Shown piece by piece: positions 1-6,978 of a stretch of DNA of 34,383 nt. Under the pieces are notes generated by a model. The model was given only the letters and a program-made list of their open reading frames with translations, had not been told where the DNA came from and did no database searches. The stretch lies in the NCBI GenBank assembly GCA_947179245.1, contig CAMXBD010000021.1:1-34383 (forward strand), read 5' to 3'. A program made the translations under genes and the position numbers. The DNA is from an uncultured Lachnospiraceae bacterium (GTDB taxonomy: Bacteria; Bacillota; Clostridia; Lachnospirales; Lachnospiraceae). How positions within the stretch are numbered: position 1 is the stretch's first letter; each line of letters starts with the position of its first letter.

Positions 1-34
1 CGCATACGTCTTCCATTTTCTTTTCATCATCCAT
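1..34 (-). CDS. 5' end of a gene under a CsoR-like promoter (possibly csoR)
   Basis: Only the first 11 codons are inside the window; they read MDDEKKMEDVC and the gene continues past the left edge. The ATG at 32-34 follows an AGGGAG ribosome binding site at about 45-50, so the start is well supported. The promoter just upstream has a CsoR-type operator between its -35 and -10 boxes. CsoR-controlled genes are usually csoR itself, copZ or copA. The N-terminus does not look like the CxxC-bearing start of CopA or CopZ, so a CsoR/DUF156 repressor is the better guess. The identity is inferred from the operator, not from the protein. Confidence 0.5.
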   Translation of the reverse strand, partial: MDDEKKMEDVC

Positions 35-70
35 TTTGTATTATCTCCCTTTTTTTACTTTTTCATTTAT

Positions 71-99
71 ACAATATACCCCGTGGGGGTATTTGTCAA
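71..99 (-). promoter_or_regulatory. Sigma-A promoter with CsoR-type operator in the spacer
   Basis: On the minus strand a perfect -35 TTGACA (94-99) and a -10 TATTGT (71-76) are separated by exactly 17 bp. The spacer holds the 7-3-7 inverted repeat ATACCCC-GTG-GGGGTAT (76-92). This G/C-tract palindrome closely resembles known CsoR copper-repressor operators, which have an ATACCC...GGGGTAT pattern. A repressor bound here would block RNA polymerase directly. It is predicted to drive the truncated gene at 1-34 in response to copper(I). Confidence 0.75.
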
Positions 100-105
100 T
101 ACTAT

Positions 106-127
106 AAAAAATTGAGCTTCGCTCAAT
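106..127 (-). terminator. Short rho-independent terminator-like hairpin
   Basis: Seen on the minus strand, ATTGAGC-GAA-GCTCAAT forms a 7-bp stem with a 3-nt loop, followed by a run of T residues (A-run at 106-110). It is the second terminator-like hairpin after the diguanylate cyclase gene. It lies just before the -35 box of the copper-type promoter, so it may shield that promoter from read-through. Confidence 0.6.
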
Positions 128-215
128 TGCGAGATTATGAGTATTCCTATGAGATACTACGTATCTCGGAAAACTCGTCGCGAACTCGAAAGAACGGAGC
201 AATTTCCTATTACAT
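128..215. other. Non-coding spacer with a 17-bp palindrome
   Basis: No gene with a ribosome binding site is visible here. The stretch contains a perfect 7-3-7 inverted repeat, GAGATAC-TAC-GTATCTC (151-167), between two terminator-like hairpins. Its function is unknown. It could be part of a small structured transcript or of a dispersed intergenic repeat. Confidence 0.4.
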
Positions 216-245
216 AAAAAGAGACGGCTAAATATCTGCCGTCTC
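216..245 (-). terminator. Rho-independent terminator of the diguanylate cyclase gene
   Basis: In minus-strand RNA, GAGACGGC and GCCGTCTC form a perfect 8-bp stem with a 9-nt loop, followed by five T residues (A-run 216-220). It lies 16 bases after the stop codon of the GGDEF gene and probably ends that operon. Confidence 0.85.
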
Positions 246-261
246 CTGCTCTTCATAGTTA

Positions 262-1800
262 TTAAGATTGCTCTGTCGTTTCATCTTCTTCCGGTTCAGC
301 CGTTTCACCTTCAGCCAGTCCCCACTCATCCCTGTAGAATGCGAGCTGGTTCTTACCACGCTTCTTCGCTTTATAGAGACCTTGATCCGCCGCCTTATAC
401 AGCGTTTCAAAATCATTACCCTCCTGAGGGAAAATCGCAACGCCGATACTTGCCGTTGCAGCATATTTAACATATTCACCCGCTTGGAAATTCTTGAAGA
501 AATGCTCAACCTTCTTCGCTTCCTTACGAACGGCTTCCTTATCCGAAACACCCTTTAAGAAAATCATAAACTCGTCACCACCGATACGCCCGATAATATC
601 AGACGCACGGAAGATCGCGCCAATCTGCTGTCCAAGTGAACGAAGCACTTCATCACCGAATGCATGTCCCATCGTATCGTTAATCTTCTTGAAATTATCA
701 ACATCCAATACAAACAGCATTGACTGTGACTCCGGATGCTTCGTCATGTATTCTTTAATCTTACGTTCTGTCGCTAATTTATTAGTCAAGCCTGTGAGCA
801 GGTCTGTATCAGCCTTGTCTTCCAGTTCTTTCTTCTTTTCATTATTCCGTATCTTACTGACAATATTGATAACTACCACCAAGCAGATAAATACAACAAC
901 AGCAATAACAAGATAGGATAACATGTCCTTCGTATTTTCCCATTGCAGGCTGACCTGCTTGTCCACATAAGTCTGACTGACTCCCAGAATCATTTCCCAG
1001 CGGTTCTCTCCAAGCGGTACATAGGAAAGCATAACGCTCTCGCCTTGAACCGTTACAGGAGTAGTGCCTCGCGAGCCATTGTCTAAACGGTTTTTGATCG
1101 TGCGCGCCGCCTCTGCATTATCCGGCCGGACAGCATCCAAAATATTTCCGTCCCTTAACAGTTTACTGTTGACAGCCCCCGCCGAACCCAGAATATTACC
1201 TTCTGAATCCACAACTGTCAAAAATGAATTGGAGTCAAAATCCGACTTCGACATCAGGCTCTTGAACTTATCCATGGGATAGTACAGAAGCAGATATCCC
1301 TTATTGCCTTCACCTGCCACCCGCTCTACTACTACGATTGACTTCTTGACCTCAGACTCATCCGGATCATTTACATCGGCATATATGTAGGATGTGCTGT
1401 CCGACTGCTTAACCTTCTGAAAATATTCTTCGCCCCCGATATCGATTTCTTCGCGCTGTCCATCGACACCCTGACCCGATCCGTCACAGAAAACCACTTT
1501 ATAAGCATCAGTGCATGAAGCCAGTATCTCCGCCATATCTTTCTCGAATTTGTCGTCCCATTTTCCTTCCCGTTCTGCTATAGCCCGGACAGGACCGGCA
1601 ACTTTGTTGAGAAGTTCAAGCTCATGTATGAAATTCTCTCCATATACCTGTGTTGATTTGATTAAATTTCTAGAAACCGCTTCTGTTGCATCTGAACTGC
1701 TCTTCGTCGTGAAATTTATCACCATAATCGCAACTGCAATTATCAAAATAACTCCCGGAACGACCCACGAAGCAATAACCGACTTATTCTGACTCTCCAT
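262..1800 (-). CDS. Membrane diguanylate cyclase with extracellular Cache-type sensor and GGDEF domain
   Basis: Predicted to make cyclic di-GMP from two GTP in response to an extracellular signal. The protein is 512 residues: a membrane segment at about 8-30, an extracytoplasmic sensor of about 260 residues with the look of a Cache domain, a second membrane segment at about 296-318, and a GGDEF domain at about 330-490. The GGDEF signature is intact at about 407-411, and an RASD inhibitory-site motif lies the expected five residues before it, so product feedback is likely. The C-terminus is acidic. The ATG at 1800 has a GAGGAAA ribosome binding site five bases upstream; an in-frame GTG at 1818 is less likely. 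The gene overlaps the DUF624 gene by 17 bases, suggesting translational coupling. The sensed ligand is unknown. Confidence 0.9.
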   Translation of the reverse strand: MESQNKSVIASWVVPGVILIIAVAIMVINFTTKSSSDATEAVSRNLIKSTQVYGENFIHELELLNKVAGPVRAIAEREGKWDDKFEKDMAEILASCTDAYKVVFCDGSGQGVDGQREEIDIGGEEYFQKVKQSDSTSYIYADVNDPDESEVKKSIVVVERVAGEGNKGYLLLYYPMDKFKSLMSKSDFDSNSFLTVVDSEGNILGSAGAVNSKLLRDGNILDAVRPDNAEAARTIKNRLDNGSRGTTPVTVQGESVMLSYVPLGENRWEMILGVSQTYVDKQVSLQWENTKDMLSYLVIAVVVFICLVVVINIVSKIRNNEKKKELEDKADTDLLTGLTNKLATERKIKEYMTKHPESQSMLFVLDVDNFKKINDTMGHAFGDEVLRSLGQQIGAIFRASDIIGRIGGDEFMIFLKGVSDKEAVRKEAKKVEHFFKNFQAGEYVKYAATASIGVAIFPQEGNDFETLYKAADQGLYKAKKRGKNQLAFYRDEWGLAEGETAEPEEDETTEQS

Positions 1801-2473
1801 TGATTTCCTCTTTTCCACTTTCTATATTTAACGAAAAATCCAAATCTGAGGCTATCTCAACCTCAGGCTCGAATTTTTTAAATATACCACTGTACAGCCA
1901 CGCCGCGCCATAAGCCGGAAGTGAAATTCCAAACATAAAAATAAAAATATAAGAATATGTTGAAAAATACCCGATAACAAACGGTAATACATAAAACAAA
2001 GCCATCAAGAGCGTTTTGGGAAGATTGGCGATTGAGAGAAGCACCGCATTCTTAATCGTATTCTTGATTGTATTATCAAATCTGGCAAGCAACGGGAATA
2101 TATACATTGATACCAACAGCATGAAAACAGCTACCGCTATAACCGTTATGACCAACGGTTTCGGAAAAACGACTCCCGAATAACCGAAAATAAATGCATC
2201 GCCAATAAAGATTGCTATCACAAGCAGCATAAGCAGCCACGTCAGTGTAGCCTGCTTAAAATTCCGGACAAAAGATTTAAAAAATCCCTTAATCAGATAT
2301 CCTTCCTCGCCGCGTATGATCTTCAAAATCACATAATGCATAGCTGTATATGCAGCTCCCACTGTAATGATCGGTATACAGCAGATTATCATCATAATGT
2401 TCAGAATCAACAGATCTCCCACACGATTAAGAAGCCGCATGACCGGGCTGTCCATATCAAACAATCTTCCCAT
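1784..2473 (-). CDS. DUF624 (YesL-like) membrane protein
   Basis: A 229-residue polytopic protein with about five hydrophobic segments (roughly 18-43, 75-98, 104-130, 144-170 and 172-198). The N-terminus, with a MDSP start region followed by NRVGDLLILN and a CCIPIITVGAAYTAM stretch, is typical of DUF624. Relatives such as YesL are often found beside sugar transporters in Firmicutes, but the molecular function is not established. Here it lies instead between an HD-GYP gene and a GGDEF gene, and its 3' end overlaps the GGDEF start. A membrane role linked to the c-di-GMP genes is possible but only inferred from position. Confidence 0.8.
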   Translation of the reverse strand: MGRLFDMDSPVMRLLNRVGDLLILNIMMIICCIPIITVGAAYTAMHYVILKIIRGEEGYLIKGFFKSFVRNFKQATLTWLLMLLVIAIFIGDAFIFGYSGVVFPKPLVITVIAVAVFMLLVSMYIFPLLARFDNTIKNTIKNAVLLSIANLPKTLLMALFYVLPFVIGYFSTYSYIFIFMFGISLPAYGAAWLYSGIFKKFEPEVEIASDLDFSLNIESGKEEINGESE

Positions 2474-2502
2474 AATAGCCTCACTCTCACATACATAACT
2501 TT

Positions 2503-2508
2503 ATTATA
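2503..2508 (-). promoter_or_regulatory. Candidate -10 box upstream of the DUF624 gene
   Basis: A perfect TATAAT on the minus strand lies about 30 bases before the DUF624 start, in the very AT-rich 104-bp gap after the HD-GYP gene. No good -35 is visible at 16-18 bp, so this is tentative. If real, the DUF624-GGDEF pair can be transcribed independently of the HD-GYP gene. Confidence 0.35.
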
Positions 2509-2577
2509 TTACAAAAGTACACAAAAAAGCTACATAAATTTACAAATTTTTTTACAATTATTATAATTATCTGGAAA

Positions 2578-3834
2578 TTATATCTTATACTTCTTGCTGA
2601 TCAGCCCATACTGCATGTTCAATGTCTCATACATCTTCAAGATTTCTGCAGATTCCGATCTGACATGCTGCATAATCTGATCGTAAGATTTCACAAAAGT
2701 AATTACAACCTGCTGTTTTAATCGGTTTCTCGAAGCCTCTTCTGTCAAGATACTGATTACTTTCTCTTTAGGCAATAGCGATCGGTAGCTTCGTTCGTTT
2801 ACAAGCGCGGTGACGACGTCGGCAACCTGTAATATCCTCTGTGCCATGTTCATCTGAATATCCCTGAGCCGCTTCGGATAACCGCTGCCATCACACCTTT
2901 CATGATGAGATACTGCAATACGGACAATCTCATCATCCACCCTGCCCTTATAAACCTTCGCCGCAATCTCCACATGAGTTCTAAGCAGTTTGGTCTCTTC
3001 CGGAGTCAGCTTGCGGGGAGCCTCGATAATCTCCCGCGGTATAGCCAGCATACCTATATCATGAAGCAGCGCCCCGTAATACAAAATTTCCCTTTCCTGC
3101 CGGGGCAGCATCAATGACTCCGCAAGGTCATCACAGACGCAGGCGGTGGTAGCGCTGTCTAAGACCATTCCCTTATTCTTGAATCCGCGGCAGTACATCA
3201 GCATCTCCAGAAACTTCTTCTTATCCTCATTGTTAAAAATCATGTATTCTACGATTTCATCCAGTTCCTTCTTATACTCTCCGCTTGCTATCTTCTCAAA
3301 AATATTGTATTTCTGGGCACATTCATAGAAAATGTATAAACCGTCTGTTGACAGCTTGGTTCCTGCCTGTTTCTGGAACATATGCATATCAAACTGGTTT
3401 CCCATGGATGTAGAATAAATATCCATCTTTTCGGCAATATTAATATACGCGGCAAGATCCTTATAAGCATAATCCACATTTTTGAGTTTGTCATAATCCA
3501 TATGGTGATACATGATCGCCTTGGAGAGCTCACTCACCGGAGACAAATACCTGAAAAACAGATACCCGTAAATAGAGTGTGCCATACTCTCTTTACCCTC
3601 ATAGCGAAGAACATCATTGATCTTACCCGCTTCCGTCATATAAGCGCCGATGTCATGCATCGTGGCAACCATGACCATATCTGCCAGCTCAAACTCCTCG
3701 TATTTGCCTCGTTCTCTCAGCATAAGATAGACCATATATGCCACTCTGGACCCATGCGCCATAGGTCTTGGATGAATCAGCTTTAAAACATCACGCATCA
3801 GTAGAAAAATATCTTTACTCTTGATATACTCCAT
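2578..3834 (-). CDS. HD-GYP protein with two HD domains, predicted c-di-GMP phosphodiesterase
   Basis: A 418-residue soluble protein with no membrane segments. The N-terminal half carries an HD domain (HDIGAY near 60-61, HH at 110-111). The C-terminal half carries an HD-GYP domain with HDIG at 258-261 and HHERCDGSGYP at 310-320. HD-GYP enzymes hydrolyse c-di-GMP to pGpG or GMP with a two- or three-metal centre. The usual HDIGK lysine is replaced by Met (HDIGM) and the second Asp of the DxxDA motif by Thr, so activity may be altered. The ATG at 3834 follows a GTGAGG ribosome binding site; the in-frame GTG upstream lies inside that site. It lies 15 bases after the GNAT gene and two genes from the diguanylate cyclase, suggesting local control of c-di-GMP. 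Confidence 0.88.
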   Translation of the reverse strand: MEYIKSKDIFLLMRDVLKLIHPRPMAHGSRVAYMVYLMLRERGKYEEFELADMVMVATMHDIGAYMTEAGKINDVLRYEGKESMAHSIYGYLFFRYLSPVSELSKAIMYHHMDYDKLKNVDYAYKDLAAYINIAEKMDIYSTSMGNQFDMHMFQKQAGTKLSTDGLYIFYECAQKYNIFEKIASGEYKKELDEIVEYMIFNNEDKKKFLEMLMYCRGFKNKGMVLDSATTACVCDDLAESLMLPRQEREILYYGALLHDIGMLAIPREIIEAPRKLTPEETKLLRTHVEIAAKVYKGRVDDEIVRIAVSHHERCDGSGYPKRLRDIQMNMAQRILQVADVVTALVNERSYRSLLPKEKVISILTEEASRNRLKQQVVITFVKSYDQIMQHVRSESAEILKMYETLNMQYGLISKKYKI

Positions 3835-3849
3835 ATGTAACCTCACATT

Positions 3850-4356
3850 CTATAAAATAAATTCCATCGGTGTATAAATGATTCCGTCTTTCTTTTCTTC
3901 GGAACGTGTATCCCGAAAACCCAGCTTATGATAAAAATCTACCCCATAAGGGGACGAATTAACTGTCACTTTGGAAGCTCCCACTTCTGACAACAGATAT
4001 TCCGTTAGATATTTGATCAAAGCCCGCCCGATTCCCCGTCTGTGGTATCTCTCATCCACGAAGAGTAACGAGATATGTGTTGAGTCGCGGAGCGTAATCA
4101 TACCGATTATCTTGCCACGGTCCAGTGCAACAAACATCTGGTACGCGCCCATAATAAACATACGGTACAATGTGGAATCCGTGATAAAATTCTGAAAATT
4201 CTTCACGCCCTCCGAAGTATAAACATCCGCTTCAAACCGCAGGAAAGTCTTCCACGCCAGTGCCATGGCATCTTGCCATTCATTGCGATATGCACTTCTG
4301 ATCTGATACGATGTCTCCAACTCACCCGCGGCTCCCTTATCTTGAATATACACCAT
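3850..4356 (-). CDS. GNAT-family N-acetyltransferase
   Basis: A GNAT fold protein that would transfer an acetyl group from acetyl-CoA to an amine; the substrate is unknown. The acetyl-CoA binding motif A is visible as RYHRRGIGRALI after the IGMITLRDSTHISLLFVDE strands, and the SPYGVDFYHKLGF motif B region follows. Length is normal. The start is uncertain. The ATG at 4356 has no ribosome binding site and overlaps a TATAAT-like sequence that could be a -10 box. An in-frame TTG at 4318-4320, 11 bases after an AAGGGAG motif, would give a protein 12 residues shorter and may be the real start. It is followed 15 bases later by the HD-GYP gene. Confidence 0.85.
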   Translation of the reverse strand: MVYIQDKGAAGELETSYQIRSAYRNEWQDAMALAWKTFLRFEADVYTSEGVKNFQNFITDSTLYRMFIMGAYQMFVALDRGKIIGMITLRDSTHISLLFVDERYHRRGIGRALIKYLTEYLLSEVGASKVTVNSSPYGVDFYHKLGFRDTRSEEKKDGIIYTPMEFIL

Positions 4357-4398
4357 TATATTTTAGCGTATTTTGAATCAATATACAACCATCTACAA

Positions 4399-5391
4399 TT
4401 ATTTAACTGCTTCCGCACCCACTTTATTTACAAGCGGCAGCCCATTTTCCAACGCATATGCATTCTCCAATGTTACTGCGGCAATTGCCTGCATAGCCTC
4501 CTTTGTAAAAAATCCCATGTGGGATGTGATGAGAACATTCGGAAAAGTCATCAATCGCGCCAGATTCTCATCGCGCATGATTTCTCCCGACTTATCCTCA
4601 TAGAAAATGCCTTCCTCTTCCTCATAAACATCCAGTCCCACGCCGCCGAACTTGCCTGCAACCAGCCCATCTATCAGGGCGTCGGTGTCTATCAGGCTTC
4701 CCCTCGATGTATTTACGAGGTATACGCCCTGTTTCATACTGTTTATCGTCTCTTTATTGATGATATGCTTCGTCTCCGATGTGAGCGGGCAGTGTAGTGA
4801 AATCAAATCAGCGCTCGACATCAGCTCCTCCAAAGATACATACTCTACATCCAGCTTCTGATTCGGATATAAGTCATAAGCCAGTACACGCATACCGAAT
4901 CCGTTACAGATGCGAATCATCGCCTGCCCAATCTTGCCAGTCCCGATGATCCCCGCCGTCTTCCGGTACAGGTCTACACCCATCAATCCGTTCAGGCTCA
5001 TATTAAAGTCCCTTGTTCTATTATACGCCTTATGCGTATAGCGGTTTACAGTCAGTATCATACCCATGGCAAACTCAGCCACCGCCTCCGGCGAATAACT
5101 CGGAACACGCAGAATCAATATTTTATCCTCCGCCGCTTTCACATCCACATGGTTAAAACCTGCACTGCGCAGCAGTATCGCTTTGACCTTCATCTCATAG
5201 AGCTGCTGTATCATCTGCGCATTCACATAATCGTTAACAAAAATGCAGACAGCATCATAGCCTCTTGCAAGAGTAATCGTCTCCTCCTGAAAGGACATTT
5301 CATAGAAGCGAATATCAAATCCGTATTCCTTTCCCATAGGCTCAAACCATATTTTATCATAAGGTTTTGTGCTGAAAAAAGCTATCTTCAT
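4399..5391 (-). CDS. ldhA: D-lactate dehydrogenase (NAD-dependent 2-hydroxyacid dehydrogenase)
   Basis: Predicted to interconvert pyruvate and D-lactate with NADH, a fermentation step. The 330-residue protein has the D-2-hydroxyacid dehydrogenase layout: an N-terminal catalytic lobe, then the nucleotide-binding motif GIIGTGKIGQA at about 147-157. The catalytic triad fits the family: Arg230 in NTSRGSLID, a Glu at about 259 in DVYEEEEG, and His291 in ITSHMGFFT. The acidic stretch after DVY and the SHMGFFT segment point to the D-LDH (LdhA) branch rather than glycerate or formate dehydrogenases. A GAGGAGG ribosome binding site lies about 8 bases before the ATG. Confidence 0.92.
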   Translation of the reverse strand: MKIAFFSTKPYDKIWFEPMGKEYGFDIRFYEMSFQEETITLARGYDAVCIFVNDYVNAQMIQQLYEMKVKAILLRSAGFNHVDVKAAEDKILILRVPSYSPEAVAEFAMGMILTVNRYTHKAYNRTRDFNMSLNGLMGVDLYRKTAGIIGTGKIGQAMIRICNGFGMRVLAYDLYPNQKLDVEYVSLEELMSSADLISLHCPLTSETKHIINKETINSMKQGVYLVNTSRGSLIDTDALIDGLVAGKFGGVGLDVYEEEEGIFYEDKSGEIMRDENLARLMTFPNVLITSHMGFFTKEAMQAIAAVTLENAYALENGLPLVNKVGAEAVK

Positions 5392-5479
5392 AAAAATTGC
5401 CTCCTCTTTCCATATTATTCATAGTATGGTCCAAGAAGGCAAAAACATTCGTAACTGTTTGATGTTTCGTAAAAATAAT

Positions 5480-5959
5480 CTATGGTGATATCAGATTTTT
5501 AAAGAAATCCTGCGCCGATTGTTTAATACTCTCAAAAAAATTCTTGGCTGCTCCTTCCACAACATTTCCTACCGCTTCATTAATGGCAGTATTGGCTTCC
5601 TCCACGAATTGCGTACTGTACTTCCGATACATCTCTTTCGCTTGATCCATGAAGTCTTCTGCCTCTACCTCTATGGCATCCAACGTCTGCATAAAATCGA
5701 CAATCCTATCCTTATTTTCTTCCGTCAGGGTAATCCCCAGCTCGTTTTCGCTCTCACTGACAGCCTGACGAACACTGTCTTCATCCGACAGATCAACCTC
5801 TCCGGCTGCTATCATATCAATTAAACAGCCGACGATCGTCTCCTCACCTTTGTCAGCATCCCCCTGTTCCTTCTTCTGAACAGTCAGATATGCTATACAT
5901 AATATGCCGAGAAGAAATAATACGACCCACAGTCCTGTCCTTTTACGTCTCTTCCTCAT
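5480..5959 (-). CDS. Small membrane-anchored protein of unknown function (DUF1002-like C-terminus)
   Basis: A 159-residue protein with a basic N-terminus (MRKRRKRTG) and one membrane segment at about 9-26, then a mostly helical, acidic extracytoplasmic part. The middle (LTEENKDRIVDFMQTLDAIE, then a DFMDQAKEMYRK stretch) recalls the C-terminal helices of DUF1002/YpuA-type proteins, but this is recalled from pattern only. A GGAG motif lies just before the ATG. It sits between the hydrolase gene and ldhA, with a hairpin in the gap before it. No function can be assigned. Confidence 0.7.
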   Translation of the reverse strand: MRKRRKRTGLWVVLFLLGILCIAYLTVQKKEQGDADKGEETIVGCLIDMIAAGEVDLSDEDSVRQAVSESENELGITLTEENKDRIVDFMQTLDAIEVEAEDFMDQAKEMYRKYSTQFVEEANTAINEAVGNVVEGAAKNFFESIKQSAQDFFKNLISP

Positions 5960-5991
5960 ACACTCCGTCTGCCTTTTGCCACATTTTCTCT

Positions 5992-6007
5992 CCGGTCCGC
6001 AGACCGG
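5992..6007. other. Intergenic hairpin CCGGTC-CGCA-GACCGG
   Basis: A perfect 6-bp GC-rich stem with a 4-nt loop lies in the 57-base gap between the hydrolase stop codon and the start of the small membrane protein. It has no T-run on either strand, so it is not a classical terminator. It may affect mRNA processing or stability. Confidence 0.4.
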
Positions 6008-6016
6008 AACAGCAGC

Positions 6017-6949
6017 TTATATTCTCTGCAATATCCAGCGGTAGATATCTCCGTAGACATCTTTTTTGTCCACTTCATTTAAAAGTTCGTGTCTGTCCTT
6101 AGGATACAGCTTCATCTGTACATTTTCCATGCCTATCTCGCGAAATGACCGATAGACCATCTCCACACTCCTGCCATAATTACCTACGGGGTCATCCGCA
6201 CCTGACAGGAAGAAGATTGGCAGCTCCATCGGCATACGTTTCAGTTTCTCCGTATCATGCAGGTTATAGATCAGCTTAAACAGCGTCTGGAAACCATTGA
6301 CTGTAAATATGAATCCGCACAACGGATCGTCTATATATTTCCGAACATTATCTTCATTCCTCGAAAGCCAGTCGAAAGATGTCTTCGGAGATTCTATTTT
6401 CTTATTATAGACGCCAAAAGCCGCCTTATCCACCAGTCTGCTCACATGTTTCTCTCCGCAGAAGGCTTTCTGTATCGCTGCCAGCGCACGTGCACACAGA
6501 AGCGTAGGCTTCGACTGCATACCCGTTCCGACTATGAGCGCGCCGTTTATCCCGCTGCCATAACGCATCAGGTAATTGCGCGTGATAAAAGATCCCATGC
6601 TGTGTCCCAGAATCAGATACGGCACACCCGGATAGCTCTCCTGAATCATTTTCTTAAGTCTGTGTTCGTCACGCACAAGAACCGTTGGTGCATCTTCCTT
6701 GCAGAAATAACCGTAAGGTTCCCCCGGCGTCACAGATTTACCGTGTCCTAAGTGATCATCACCCACTACCAGAATGCCCTTATCTGCCAAATAATTTGCA
6801 AAATCATCGTATCTGTCTATATACTCTGACATACCGTGTACGATCTGCAGAATGCATACCGGCTTCTCAACATCCGGAACCCATTTGATCGCATGAATTT
6901 TATGCTCTCCGTCTCTGGAATCAAAATAGAATTCTTCTTTGTTAATCAC
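6017..6949 (-). CDS. Alpha/beta hydrolase, monoacylglycerol lipase-like
   Basis: A 310-residue cytosolic serine hydrolase of the Hydrolase_4 (serine aminopeptidase S33/monoacylglycerol lipase) type, probably hydrolysing lysophospholipid or monoacylglycerol esters. The oxyanion region VHGMSEYIDRYDDFA is typical. The nucleophile elbow GHSMGS places Ser at about 117, Asp is at about 252-253 (GADDPVG) and His is at about 287 (KDRHELLNE). Length matches the family. It starts 29 bases after metG, so it is likely cotranscribed with it, though no functional link is obvious. Confidence 0.87.
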   Translation of the reverse strand: MINKEEFYFDSRDGEHKIHAIKWVPDVEKPVCILQIVHGMSEYIDRYDDFANYLADKGILVVGDDHLGHGKSVTPGEPYGYFCKEDAPTVLVRDEHRLKKMIQESYPGVPYLILGHSMGSFITRNYLMRYGSGINGALIVGTGMQSKPTLLCARALAAIQKAFCGEKHVSRLVDKAAFGVYNKKIESPKTSFDWLSRNEDNVRKYIDDPLCGFIFTVNGFQTLFKLIYNLHDTEKLKRMPMELPIFFLSGADDPVGNYGRSVEMVYRSFREIGMENVQMKLYPKDRHELLNEVDKKDVYGDIYRWILQRI

Positions 6950-6978
6950 GTCGCTATCCTTTCTCCTTCACTGAATTA

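Noticed and set aside
41-256. 71-codon minus-strand frame across the hairpin-rich spacer
   Set aside because: It runs through two terminators and a promoter and has no ribosome binding site.
1801-1818. GTG start 18 bases upstream for the diguanylate cyclase
   Set aside because: It overlaps the GAGGAAA ribosome binding site that serves the ATG at 1800.
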